Below, piece after piece: positions 52,301 through 62,195 of a stretch of DNA of 64,000 nucleotides (positions are counted from its first letter, which is position 1; every line of letters begins with the position of its first letter). This DNA comes from Chaetoceros tenuissimus. Lineage: Eukaryota; Bacillariophyta; Thalassiosirophyceae; Chaetocerotales; Chaetocerotaceae. The DNA lies in assembly GCA_021927905.1 (NCBI GenBank), contig BLLK01000045.1:3534001-3598000 (forward strand), given 5' to 3'. The translations under genes were made by a program, and so were the position numbers. Below the pieces are notes generated by a model. The model was not told the origin of the DNA, ran no database searches, and saw nothing but the letters and a program-made list of their open reading frames with translations.

Positions 52301-55300
52301 TTACCGTCTTGGTCACGTTGGTTTTGATCGTGTGAAGTTTCTTTTGGGATCTGGTGTTCTAGCTGTTTCTGAATCTGCTAAGCGTCTTCATCGAGCTGCT
52401 AGTTCCTCTTCTCTTGAATTGCCAAAGTGTAGAGCTTGTCTCCATGCAAAGCAACGAGTCCGTTCTCCACCTAAGCGTTCTAAGGGCAAAGTTACCGATC
52501 ATCCAGGTGTCTTAAAGCAAGACAATCTCCTTCCTGGTCAAGCAATCTCTGTAGATCACATGATCTGTTCTCAACCCGGCCGTCGTTTCAACACCCGTGG
52601 AAAAGAATCTGACAAGTCCAAATTCAAGGGAGCCTGTGTCTTCGTTGATCATGCATCCGCCTACATTGATGTTCAATTTCAATCTGTCTTGACCTCACAT
52701 GCAACGCTTGAGTCCAAGGCAAACTTTGAAGCTATTTGTCGCGATGTAGGAGTCGTCCCTCAGAAGTATGTAATGGATAATGCCAAGTATTTTACGAGCA
52801 AGGAATTTACTGCACACATGAGTGATTTCCGCCAGATCCAAGCTTTTGCAGGAGTAGGTGCCCATCATCAGAATGCAATAGCTGGACGTTCTATTCAGAC
52901 TATCACCTCCATTGCTCGCGCTATGATGATCCATGCTGCTTTGCATTGGCCTGAAGTCGCTGATTCTTCCCTTTGGCCCATGGCTATCAAGCAAGCAACT
53001 TGGCTCTGGAATCATATGCCGAACCCTTCCACTGGTCTTTCTCCTGCTGACATCTTCACTAGATCCAGATATCCACTTGAGAAGCTTCATGATGTTCATG
53101 TCTTCGGCTGCCCAGCTTATGTCCTTGAAAAGACCCTTGCCGATGGTAAGAAGTTACCCCGTTGGAAGCCAAGATCCACCCAGTGTATCTACCTTGGACG
53201 TGCTGATGAGTATGCCAGTTCTGTTTACAGTCTTCTGAACTTGCAATCTGGGTCCATCACACCTCAGTACCATGTTGTAATGGACGATTGGTTCGCTACA
53301 GTTTCTTCTTCTGCAGCTGCTCTTCCTGATTTCAATTCGCCAGAGTGGATTGAAATGTTTGGCAAGTCTGAACTTCAGTATTTTGGGGATGATGAACTAG
53401 ATACCTCAGCTGTTTCTGCTCTTAATGATTCCATCGTTGAAGCTCGTCATCGTGAAGCCACTACTTCAGCAATCCTTGAGCGATTTGCATCAGCAAAGCC
53501 TAGAACTCCACTGTTTTCCTCTACTGATGAGCCTACTTCATCTCCTTCTGGTCTGCCTCCAATGCCTACTTCCGTCGGTTCTACTGCTGCTTCCAATAGT
53601 TCTCCAGCACCAACATTGTCCTTAAGGGAGAATTCTGCTGATACTGATGGTGGAAAGTCCTCTGTTGCTGTGGGATCATCTGATGGATCTGCCGATGCTG
53701 CGAGTTTCGAACCCAATGTCCGTTTCGAATCGGACATTTCTCCAAAAAGTGCAAATACCGAAGCAAAGTCTCCTCATCTTGCAGGAAATTCTTCATTACC
53801 TTCGAGTCTCGAACCCAAGCCTTCCAAGCCTCCAGTTCTTCCATCCAAGGTATCCAAGCAATCCTCTAGTGATCCTCCTTCAGCTCTGCGCCGTTCCAAT
53901 CGTCGTAGCAAGCAACCTGAGCGTATGAACATCCAGTCAACTTATGGAAAATCATACTACACCTCTTTGATTCCTTCTCCAATCCACTTTCATCATCTCT
54001 TTGCTGCTTATGGTGTTCCATGCATCGATGACTCTCCTAGTCTCTCTAATGGTGGTATCTTCGTCTCTAAGAAGAACAAAGACCCTGATTTGTTCTCTTA
54101 TCATGAAGCAATGCGTCATCCTGACCGTGAGCAATGGATTAAATCTGCTGTGAAAGAGATTGAAGAGTTGGAAAGCCATGGTGTTTGGGAGGAAGTCCCT
54201 CTTTCTTCCGTTCCTAAGGGAGCCAAAGTTGTTCCTTGCACTTGGGTCTTTCGAATCAAGCGTGCTCCTGATGGTACTGTAAAGAAGTACAAAGGTCGTA
54301 TCTGTCTTCGTGGTGATCTCATGGAATCTGTAGGTGATGTATTCGCTCCTGTTGTAGCTTATCCTACTATTCGCTGCTTCCTGCTTCTTTCACTTCTTCT
54401 TGGATGGGAAACCTGCTCTATTGACTTCAGCAATGCCTTCTGCCAAAGTGACAATCCCTACAACACCTTCATGAAAGTTCCACTTGGTTTTACTACCAGT
54501 AAACCCAATTGTTGCCTTCGTTTGAAGAAGTCCTTGTACGGTGCCACTTATTCTCCGAAGCTCTGGTATGAGATGTGCTCCAATGCTTTCATTGAACTCG
54601 GTTTCGAACGCTCCAAGTATGACCACTGCTTGTTCTACAAGTCTGATATCTTCTTGGTTCTCTACGTCGATGACACTGGTATTGCTTACAAAAATAAGCA
54701 AGTTTTGGATGAATTTATTCAGCAGTTGCGTGACAAAGGCTTCCAGCTTACTCTTGAAGGAACTTTCACTGAGTTCTTGGGTATTCAGTATCATAAGGAT
54801 CTTCAAGGTAACATTCATCTCACTCAAGATGGTTTGATCAAGAAGATTCTTGAAACCACCGGTCTTTCTGATAGTGCTCCAAACAAGGTCCCTTGTCGCC
54901 GTGAACCTCTTGGAATCGATGCTGATGGTGAACCTTTCTCTGAATCTTGGTCCTATCCTTCTGTTGCTGGAATGTTACTCTACTTATCAACCAACACCAG
55001 AACTGATATTGCGTTTGCTGTGTCGCAGATCTGCAGATTTACTCACAATCCAAAGCAATCGCATGCCAAGGCTGTAAAGATTCTCTGCCGTTATCTAAAG
55101 GGTACAATTGGAAAGGGTACAATCATCAAGCCTACTAACAAGCTTCGTTTGGACTGTTTCTGTGATGCCGATTTCGCTGGTCTGTATAACTATGAGCCTC
55201 ATATTCTTGCTTCTTCAGTCAAGTCTCGTGGAGCCTATGTTATTAAGCTCTCTGGGTGTCCTCTGGTGTGGAAAACCCAGCTTATGCCTTCCATCTGTCT

Positions 55301-55667
55301 ATCTACTGCTGAAGCAGAGTACTACTCCCTCAGTCTAGCCATGAGAGCACTCCTACCTGTGAAGACTCTTTTGGAAGAAATGGTATCCAAGCTTTCTGTT
55401 CCTAAGGGTATGGCGGTCTCCAAGATCGTTTCTACTGCTCATGAAGATAATTCTGCTGCTCTTTCTCTTGCTGTTGATCAAAGATTGACCAATAGAACTC
55501 GTCACTATCTTGTTCGCTGGCACTTCTTTTGGTCCATCATCAATGATAAGGAGAATAAGATGGAGATTGTCTACTGTCCAACCAAGGAACAAGAGGCTGA
55601 CTACTTGACAAAGGGCTTGGATCGAATTACTTTTGAGTATCTTAGATCCAAGGTACAAGGCTGGTAA
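49320..55667 (+). CDS. Copia Gag-Pol polyprotein with internal hydrophobic segments
   Basis: 2115 codons in a single frame. Gag helical region to about 400; zinc knuckle CFNCGASDHWAADC at about 407. Residues about 530-640 hold three or four strongly hydrophobic stretches (for example GWVVPFFAAVSLGLFIL, ALWIGTVIFLLF), then a very Arg-rich region. The protease has WDSGAS at about 802. The integrase has the HHCC module (HYRLGHVGF, then CRACLHAK) and DDE residues D (SVDHM) and D (VMDNAKYF), but the expected Glu is Gly (HHQNAIAGRS). The RT has LYVDDTG, and RNase H has CDADFAG. Membrane-like segments between Gag and protease are not standard for copia. The Gly change should disable strand transfer. 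Confidence 0.9.
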   Translation: MSDKGAQAKGTSQEKTSENPRTPASKVPPPPITPHPSSSPTVTMPDTPKMGTVVESYPGKADWSYMSGGKPNATWTSFVKEVENDSQLRTLDNAHKAKNKKTLEEPLPESQHYKKGVAMHTFSKELFEHFQRVGLDTITYLPDLSVDLKSVTNSVSMHSVVSAYPRFGTFKERALQVACFYAENHFDKMDKDNSESAKAIFFKSIDSSSKEAFSHLIEPKDCFAVVWIHFLSTAIILNEDTILSRRTIITGADPKAYEHENISKLCQAMQPHVKALVNVGRYESSVSVKFLQALINKTTPNKTFELAIGLKLEELEKETQPLAYLQPYEQNLALQKKQLDPLSLLTFVEGKFLSLYNATPCLWQPATGKTDPLKALLAQPTGLEDKSFAQLILLALKQSNKDGEGGVCFNCGASDHWAADCPKKKQSGKNSKRGKKGNGGNSNQRDNQKGKKTGWKYQRPSDVSKPLQRNGKTFFWCEKCSRFSTTHGTAQHGNKSDSSSSDSSSQKITYAAALDPSLWLAADINSIVTPSVPVIGWVVPFFAAVSLGLFILGRNRLGLFATLFQNLLLSGSIIASNASGLFQVALQSTAFVADPMTLAFQVLKSLWILDPCFFIAPALWIGTVIFLLFRKRRYSKSWSNQCSASSGRKYSRSYRRRLQQFTKKQKLRFHRLLQRCLLGDTIPPKKQVKGRFRRMNRKGRNPNFCSLDARRARQRWLRRYNAAQFVIQNQHCGGGRSHRRVFDTFVSTRPVHTRRSCQSSYHVHSPVTRLTGSQRALLLPSFSSFFNAFGNTPPLANSFPVIWDSGASCCVSNNRDDFVSFSSDVGKIVTSKSLGGLNSSGRYEVEGEGYVVWYVPAVDGTLRSLKLPCAFIPKSEVRLLSTQVLWNELQESFIIKKDGLLEGKQGDPLRKAVAVPCHRISNLLVTMCTNEGANPSQKPSSSKSVNFSPAPPAAPDPESSPVPDPSSILAAFGPPTSESNANLSEAQKCLLRWHYRLGHVGFDRVKFLLGSGVLAVSESAKRLHRAASSSSLELPKCRACLHAKQRVRSPPKRSKGKVTDHPGVLKQDNLLPGQAISVDHMICSQPGRRFNTRGKESDKSKFKGACVFVDHASAYIDVQFQSVLTSHATLESKANFEAICRDVGVVPQKYVMDNAKYFTSKEFTAHMSDFRQIQAFAGVGAHHQNAIAGRSIQTITSIARAMMIHAALHWPEVADSSLWPMAIKQATWLWNHMPNPSTGLSPADIFTRSRYPLEKLHDVHVFGCPAYVLEKTLADGKKLPRWKPRSTQCIYLGRADEYASSVYSLLNLQSGSITPQYHVVMDDWFATVSSSAAALPDFNSPEWIEMFGKSELQYFGDDELDTSAVSALNDSIVEARHREATTSAILERFASAKPRTPLFSSTDEPTSSPSGLPPMPTSVGSTAASNSSPAPTLSLRENSADTDGGKSSVAVGSSDGSADAASFEPNVRFESDISPKSANTEAKSPHLAGNSSLPSSLEPKPSKPPVLPSKVSKQSSSDPPSALRRSNRRSKQPERMNIQSTYGKSYYTSLIPSPIHFHHLFAAYGVPCIDDSPSLSNGGIFVSKKNKDPDLFSYHEAMRHPDREQWIKSAVKEIEELESHGVWEEVPLSSVPKGAKVVPCTWVFRIKRAPDGTVKKYKGRICLRGDLMESVGDVFAPVVAYPTIRCFLLLSLLLGWETCSIDFSNAFCQSDNPYNTFMKVPLGFTTSKPNCCLRLKKSLYGATYSPKLWYEMCSNAFIELGFERSKYDHCLFYKSDIFLVLYVDDTGIAYKNKQVLDEFIQQLRDKGFQLTLEGTFTEFLGIQYHKDLQGNIHLTQDGLIKKILETTGLSDSAPNKVPCRREPLGIDADGEPFSESWSYPSVAGMLLYLSTNTRTDIAFAVSQICRFTHNPKQSHAKAVKILCRYLKGTIGKGTIIKPTNKLRLDCFCDADFAGLYNYEPHILASSVKSRGAYVIKLSGCPLVWKTQLMPSICLSTAEAEYYSLSLAMRALLPVKTLLEEMVSKLSVPKGMAVSKIVSTAHEDNSAALSLAVDQRLTNRTRHYLVRWHFFWSIINDKENKMEIVYCPTKEQEADYLTKGLDRITFEYLRSKVQGW

Positions 55668-55711
55668 TTATATGACTTGCAAATTGATATTTGTCTCGAC
55701 GTTGAAGGGAG

Positions 55712-56425
55712 AATTGGCTCTCGTGGCAACGTCTCTAGCTGCATATGTGTTGGATGGTCTTTGGCAAAATTTATTTGAAGTACGTCAATCAACTTCCCGT
55801 GACTGGCTAAATTTATCGGAATGTCTACGACTTTTGGCGATGCTTTCGGAATGCAAATTTTGAAAGTTTTGTTTAAGCCTCATGCGTTTTGATAAGACAA
55901 CTAGACTTGTGGAACCGTGGATTTTACTATTCTTGTATGTTCAGCGAACTGATAAGACTCCAACGCATGCGTTGAGGTTATGCTGGTGAATATTTCACTG
56001 ATCTTCGTCGATTTATTTAGATATTTGCAAATTTGCTCGTCATAATTTTCTTACTTCTAAGTTTATAATTTCAGAATTCACATTTCTGTATCACTCTACA
56101 TTTACTATTCATTAATACTAATCGCAGTAGTACTAGCTCCTCTAGTTACTACTCCTCTGGTCTCTCATCAAGTCTATCTTCTTCTGACTAGTCAAGCAGC
56201 GCATCGTCAAGTTCAATCGCAGTTCCTAGAAGCTTCTGATCTGTTAATAGCGCCCACAACACTCTCAAGCTCGGAACTGAGAACCTTTGTATCTGCATCC
56301 AAGTTCTGCATCGGTCTACGCAATTTACAAAGCTAGATAGTTTACTTCTTACCAAGTAAGTAGACATACGATTGATAGAACTGAGTTTAGCTTTAAGTTA
56401 GACTAGCGAGAGGTCCATATTTCTG
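55712..56425 (+). repeat. 3' LTR of the copia element
   Basis: 714 bp, same as the 5' LTR; followed by the second GAAGTCC. Confidence 0.92.
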
Positions 56426-57766
56426 GAAGTCCTGTTCTTTCAAAAACGAAGCAATAATAAGTCTCAGCCAATTACACAAACTAGGAAATATTTCGAGACT
56501 ACCATAACCACTGCGGTAGCAAAGCTCATATCCAACCTTGATACCTTCTATGTCATGAAGTTGAAGCGAGGAAAGGAATGGAACAGCATTTTCCTCAGCA
56601 TCAATCTTGGTCAAACCAGAGTTCTTGTTTAGGATAAGAGTTGTGAGGCTTGAAGGGTAGTCATCTGCTTCCAAATGCAATTCACCTGTAAACTTGTTCG
56701 AAGTTAGTTCAAGATACTCTAGATTCGTGAGAATCTTCCCACTATCAACAAAGCCTGTCAACATGTTATTATCTAACGCCAGAGAGCGGATAAACGCCGG
56801 AAAGTCCTTCGAGGTAATGCTGAAATCACCGACAAAATTATTACTTGATAGACTGAGATACTCTAACTTCGTGAGAATCTCTCCTCCAACAAAGCCTGTC
56901 AACACATTTCTACCTAAATACAGGTATTGGATAGATGTCGGGAAATCCTTAGGGTCAATGACGAAATCATCGACAAAAGCATTATCATAAAGGGCAAGAG
57001 TGTCCAGATTTTCGAGAATACTTCCATCAATAAAGCCAGTCAACATGTTCTCATGCAAATACAGTTTTTCTAGAGATGTTGGAAAGTCCTTAGGCGTAAT
57101 GACAAAATCGCCAACAAAATCATTATTGGAAAGATAGAGAGACTGTAGATTTGTAAGCATCACGCCATCACGAAAGCCTGTCAACTTGTTACCATGCAAA
57201 TGCAAAAATTGGAGAGATGTCGGGAAGTCCTTGGAGGTAATGGCAAAGTCTCCTACAAAATCATTACTAGAAAGACCAAGAGACTTGAGACTTGTGAGTA
57301 TATCACCACCAAAGAAGCCTGATATCATATTACTACCCAGATTGAGGTATTGGATAGATGTCGGGAAGTCCTTTGAGGTGATGATGAAATCGCCAGTGAA
57401 ATCATTGAAAGTAAGATAAAGGAACTTTAGACTTGGAAGCATCTCACCACCAAAAAAAGACGATAAGTTGTTATGATCCAGTGTTAATCGATTGGCATTA
57501 GCACTCTCTCCAGCAACAGTGAAGGTACTTGATAGATCATTGCTGGTAAGATCGAGAACTTCTAATGATTGCATTCCAAACATAGTATAGTCTCCAGTTA
57601 AGCCAGATCGTGACATGTCTAGCTTAGATACTTTGTTCAAGTCATTACAAATCACTCCTGCCCAATTGCAATGATTTGTAGCTGACATCCAATTATCTTC
57701 GTCTGTAGGTAAGGTGCAGCCATCTTTACAGTTTGCAGAGTAAGTCAAAGCTAGAATGAGACGTTC
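56426..57766 (-). CDS. LRR module 1 of the giant gene, 5' part of the interrupted exon
   Basis: 447 codons from the acceptor after intron 57767-57842 to the copia insertion. Starts ERLILALTYSANC, has the HCNWAGVIC cap and LRRs of the KDFPTS(I/L) variant, and reaches IIASFLKEQDF, where the element interrupts. The frame now ends at a stop inside the LTR. Confidence 0.75.
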
Positions 57767-57842
57767 CTTATATCAAAAAGAAGCAATAAGTAAGAATACT
57801 AAATGAAAATAGGAGTGAAGCAATATGGGAAATGAGTCGTAC

Positions 57843-58163
57843 CTTCATGTATTCATCATCATCTGTAAGTAAATCAGGTGTATGATTGTCTGCATTCAAG
57901 AACCATTCTGTGGCAGCATTAAAATCAACTTCGTTGCAGTAAGAAGCAAAGTCCTGTTCTTCAATCAATGAAGCGATGATATTCCCAAGGCGAGATCCAT
58001 CAGATATGTACATCTCTGCAATCTTGCACTTTTTCGGTTTCTTTGGTTTCTTCACCTTCTCTTTTTCTTTTTGAATCATGTTTCGAGTTTGACCTTTTGA
58101 TGCTTCAGCCATCGAAATGTGTAAAGCAACCAAAAGGGCTATTAGAATTGATGTTATATTCAT
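57843..58163 (-). CDS. First exon of the giant LRR gene: signal peptide and linker
   Basis: 107 codons from the ATG at 58163. Signal peptide about 1-21 (ILIALLVALHISMAEA), then a Lys/Pro-rich stretch (KVKKPKKPKKCK) and a conserved helical tail ending TDDDEYMK at a phase-0 donor (GTACGA). It is homologous to the first exon of the LRR gene at 59135-60841. Confidence 0.7.
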
Positions 58164-58672
58164 TGTTTATGTTGTTTGTTTTATTTGAATTGTTTGTTTA
58201 TTAAAATTATATGCTATATGGGATTGCTTGCATTGCTATATGCGTACTATTCATGTTTGAGCGAGCAGCTATTTAATTATTTATATGATGTGGTGATGTA
58301 TCGATGTCTTCAGACACCAAAAGGGTTCGGTTTCTGTATTCCAATCCCATTGAAACACCACTACTTGTGAAATCATTAGAAAGAGCTAGGTGTTGTTACT
58401 ATGTCAGTGCTTGCTTCAATTAATACATGGTATTGGTATAAATGGAGAAAGCGTTGATCAATATGAAAAAGAAAGGCAAAAGGCAGTCACAATTCAATTA
58501 AACATGTTTTAGTACCTCATGAACGTACGTGAACTATTTCAAAAAGAGATACAAAAGGAAAAGACAAAGACAGAGTTGCGGCAGAAGACGAAAGCAAAAC
58601 GAAACAAAAAAAACACAGATAATGGATACGTATAATAACTAGACGACTCGACTCATACTTACTATTTGAAGA
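58164..58672. other. Intergenic region
   Basis: Promoter region of the giant LRR gene. AT-rich; no coding frame supported. Confidence 0.4.
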
Positions 58673-58882
58673 TCAAAAACTGATGTAAATTCCGGCCATA
58701 TCTGCTTCTGTACGAGACAGTTTGAGAAGTTTAGGGGTTTCAAACATATCATGCTCCATGGTCTTTCGCCATCCAGTCAACATCAAAAATGGTCTTTCTT
58801 TTGTTGTTGAACGAGCGATTTCCTCAGGAGCCACTCGTCCTTCTTCTTTTTCAACATCAAGAACAAGAGAACACTTTTGCAA
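58673..58882 (-). CDS. Short orphan ORF, possible 3' exon or gene remnant
   Basis: 69 codons with non-repetitive, protein-like composition (VAPEEIARSTTKERPFLMLTGW); the frame opens upstream to about 58940 without an ATG. It may be the last exon of an unseen gene, or a remnant. I do not recognise it. Support is weak. Confidence 0.3.
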   Translation of the reverse strand: MQKCSLVLDVEKEEGRVAPEEIARSTTKERPFLMLTGWRKTMEHDMFETPKLLKLSRTEADMAGIYISF

Positions 58883-59134
58883 GAAGTCATCTCCTTTGCA
58901 TATGAATTTGAGTATAAAATGGAGAATCTTAGTTTATTTGTTTATGTATGGCTCTTGGCGACTTGTTGTTTGGTTCGGAACTAGGACGAAGTTTTAGTCG
59001 AAAAGGCGTAAATGGTGCAAATATATTATGAAATGATCTAGAATAGATGTATGTGAATTCATGAGGAAAGGACCAATGGGTAGAAAATATATGACACTCA
59101 TTTATTCAAGTATGAAGATGGATTCGTCAGAAGT

Positions 59135-60841
59135 TCAACTACAAACATTGGATGGATAAATATCGAGACTGCCACTACTACTGCGACTGCAAAGCTCTTG
59201 TCCAACCTCAATGCTCGCAATATTACGAACGGTGATATAATCAAGAGACAGAACAGCATCGTCATCAGCATCAATTTTGGTTAATCCAGAATTGCTGTCA
59301 AAGAGAAGTCCCTTCAGGCTGGAAGGAAAGTGATCTACTGTAATAAGCATATCTCCTTGAAACGAATTTTCGGAAAGATCAAGAGACTCTAGTTTTGTGA
59401 GAAACTTGCCAGCGTCAATTATTCGTTCTAACTTATTTCGATGCAAATGTAGACTCTTGAGGGTTTGTGGGAAGTTGTTTGGTGTGATGGTCAAATCATC
59501 TGTAAACAAATTTCTTTGGAGAGAAAGATGCTCAAGGTTTGTTAAAATCTTTCCACCGTCGATAAAGCCTGTCAATTTGTTACCACCCAATCCGATTCTT
59601 TCGATAGAGGTTGGGATGTTCTTTGCTGTAACAACGAAATTATGTGCGAATTTATTATTAGCAAGTTCAAGGATGAGCAGATTTTTGAGAACCTCTCCAC
59701 CATTACTAAAGCCTGTCAATTTATTACCATTCAAGTATAGCGAATAGATGGATGTTGGGAAGTCTTTCTGGGTAATGATGAGATTACCAGAAAAGTCATT
59801 TTGTTCAAGATCAAGAGTAAGGAGGTTTTTGAGAATGTCTCCACCGTTACGAAAGCTTGTAATCTTATTATATCTCAAACTTAGTGTCTTGAGAGATGTT
59901 GGGAAGTCTTTCGCAGTAATGATGAACTCGCCAGAAAACTGGTTAAGAGAGAAAGAAAGAAACTCCAAGTTTTTAAGATACTTTCCACCATTGGTAAATC
60001 CCCTTAACTTGTTTTTTCCCAAGTGAAGAATCTTGAGAGATGGTGGAAAGTCCTTCCAGGTGATGATAAATTTGCCGGTAAATTCATTATGATGAAGATA
60101 AAGTTTGTCTAGGTTTGTAAGCAGCTGACCACCTACAAAGTCTGCCAACATGTTATGACTCAAGTCTATTTCATTGACATTTGGGCTTTCTCCGGCAACA
60201 GTGCAGGTGCTTGAAAGATCATTCCAACTAAGATTTAGTTCTTGCAATGACTTCATTCCAAACATTGTGAAGTTTCCACTTAAACCTTTGAATCCCATCT
60301 TCATTTCAGATATTTTATTGAAGTTATTACAAGTAACACCTTCCAATTGACAATGATCCTTTGTTGACAGCCATTCATTTATGGTTGCTTGCAACTTGCA
60401 ACCATCTTTGCAGTTTGCAGAGTAGGTTAAAGCAAGAATAAGACGCTCCTACGAAAAAAAGAAGGATAATAATGAATCATAAATGAATATGCAGTATAGA
60501 ACACATATTGTGCGTACCTTCATGTATTCATTATCGTTTAGGTAGGCACCATCAGCTGGATGATTGGCCATATCCAAGAACCATGACTCAGCAATCTCGA
60601 AATCATCTCGACAGTACGCAGAGAAATCTTGTTCTTTCACCATTGCAGCAATAATATCTCCAAGTTGAGATCCATTAGAGAAATAGTTTCCTACCGTCTT
60701 CTTGCACTTCTTTGGTTTCTTCGTTTGATTTACCTTTTCCCATTCATTGTTTGCATTCATGTTTCGAGTTCCACTTTTGGATGCTTCAGCCACAGACATG
60801 TGAAAAGCAAATAGGGCGATGAAAATAGAAGTGATGTTCAT
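59135..60841 (-). CDS. Secreted LRR protein, two exons
   Basis: Exon 1 is 60841-60518 and exon 2 is 60448-59135 (GT-AG, phase 0, 69-bp intron), giving 545 residues. Exon 1 gives a signal peptide (SIFIALFAFHMSVAEA), a Lys/Pro stretch and the helical tail ending NDNEYMK. Exon 2 begins ERLILALTYSANC, has the cap HCQLEGVTCN and about nine double LRRs (KDFPTS(L/I), GG..LKNL), and closes with a Cys-containing tail (ELCSRSSSGSLDIYPSNVCS). No membrane anchor or kinase follows, so it is probably secreted or wall-bound and binds proteins or glycans. It is the single-module relative of the giant gene next door. Confidence 0.8.
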
Positions 60842-62195
60842 TTTGGAGTAGTTTTGTTTTGAGTTGTGATTGCTTTTTTTGGATTTAAATAATATGCTAT
60901 GTGGGATTGAATTGCATTTGCGCAATCGTTATTGGCAGAGCTAATGTATAAACTGTAGACACAAAGGTTCGGTTCTAGTTTGATAAAATGTATGAAGAGA
61001 TTGGCTTACAAGGTATCATACGAAAATGTAATAGAAAGGTAAGGTGACGCGTCAACGTTTCGAAATAATGAATTCCACATTTCTAGGAAACCAAAAGTAA
61101 TTGGTTAGTAATCTCTTCTCCGTACGAGAGGATTATAGACAGATAGGGTGCAGAAGAAATCATCTTTTGCTTGAATCTTTTCTGGTATGTTAGGTCTTAC
61201 ACTCCATAAACAAGAAAATCTTCATGGCTGTCTTCGAAGAGAGCGCTGAAGACGTGAATTATGTTCAAAAGAGGTACAAAAGGAAAAAGGCAAAGCAAGA
61301 CTTTTTCACGTCTTTGCACTTATCCTTTCTCTTTAGTTCCCATTCTTAGCTTAGTATTTTCATGTTTCTAGGATGGTACTTTATTTATGATAGAAATGCA
61401 AAAACACGGAACAAGAAGGCATGAAATAGATCGAAGAGTCATTTTACATTTGTTTTGAAAAATAGTAAGTGTCAATCCAGGAACCGTAAGGATCAAATTT
61501 GTAAATAATAACGTATAAATAACTGTAGCTATGAAATGAGAAGGGTGAGAAGCCCTTTTGCAGGTGGTAAGAGCTGACACTGCTACTGCTTCATCCTGAT
61601 AAACAAGTCAAGCTGAATCGGATTGATGGTGAACATTTCTTACTTATTATTGTAGGTACGTACGTAGTATTTGCAATAGAGAGGAGTTCCTGGTAGTAAC
61701 AAGGTAGATGGGTAGTAAGTAAGTGATGAACGATGAACAGTGCAAGTATGTACGAGCGATTGATTAAGAGGCCAAAGGCAGGAGGAGCGAGGAGGACTCT
61801 TGTAGTTAGCTAGTAACCCAGACTAAGTAAAGTAAAATATTTAGAACCAATGACGTTTCGAATAGAGATGGAATGGCTATTGGATAAGTACGTAGGCAGA
61901 GAAAAATTGCATGTAGTCGCAAGGTGAGAGTCAAATAGATACTGACGTCTGTCGACCGAATCTTGTTGCAACATGGTTAATCGCTGAATCCTCTCAGCCG
62001 CACGATCTGCAGAAAGATGTGTAACAAAAGGAACAATCAATGTAGTTCTCATAACAAATAGACTTGAAATAAAGAACACTGTTGATATTGTTATCACCTA
62101 TCTACTTGACCACACTCGGCATTCTAAGCCTGTTCACCTCTTCCTTTCGTTTGGTTATGAGCCCGAACGACCGTAGTCTTTTGTAACTAGAAACT
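60842..62195. other. Intergenic region, possibly including the 5' LTR of a second copia element
   Basis: 1.35 kb with no supported gene. The right part should contain the LTR and primer site of the copia element whose Gag starts at 62196, but its limits cannot be set without the partner LTR. A ggtacgtacgta stretch lies near 61656-61667. Confidence 0.4.

Larger units (their letters stand above)
48463..56425 (+). mobile_element. Complete Ty1/copia (CoDi-like) LTR retrotransposon inserted in an LRR gene
   Basis: 714-bp LTRs at 48463-49176 and 55712-56425 look identical. The direct repeat GAAGTCC flanks the element. A polypurine tract (gaagggag) lies directly before the 3' LTR. One long ORF (49320-55667) has the order Gag, protease, integrase, RT, RNase H. 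The LTR ends are aattgg and tttctg, not the usual TG and CA, so the boundaries may be off by a base or two. It lies antisense to the LRR gene. Base composition is visibly richer in G and C than the host genes. Confidence 0.92.
43656..58163 (-). pseudogene. Giant modular LRR gene interrupted by a copia element
   Basis: Exons: 58163-57843, 57766-48354 (interrupted), 48267-46870, 46782-45616 and 45539-43656. With the element and one 7-bp repeat removed, exon lengths are 321, 1443, 1398, 1167 and 1884, all multiples of three, so all four introns are phase 0 and the ancestral protein had 2070 residues. Exon 1 holds a signal peptide and a Lys/Pro-rich stretch. Each later exon begins ERLILALTYSANC, carries a Cys-paired cap (HC.W.GV.C) and a run of LRRs, and (except the last) ends in AEEWFLN..NHP.DL.TDDDEYMK. 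LRRs of this sort bind ligands outside the cell; no transmembrane or kinase part is present. As it stands, exon 2 is broken, though exons 3-5 remain open. Confidence 0.7.
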
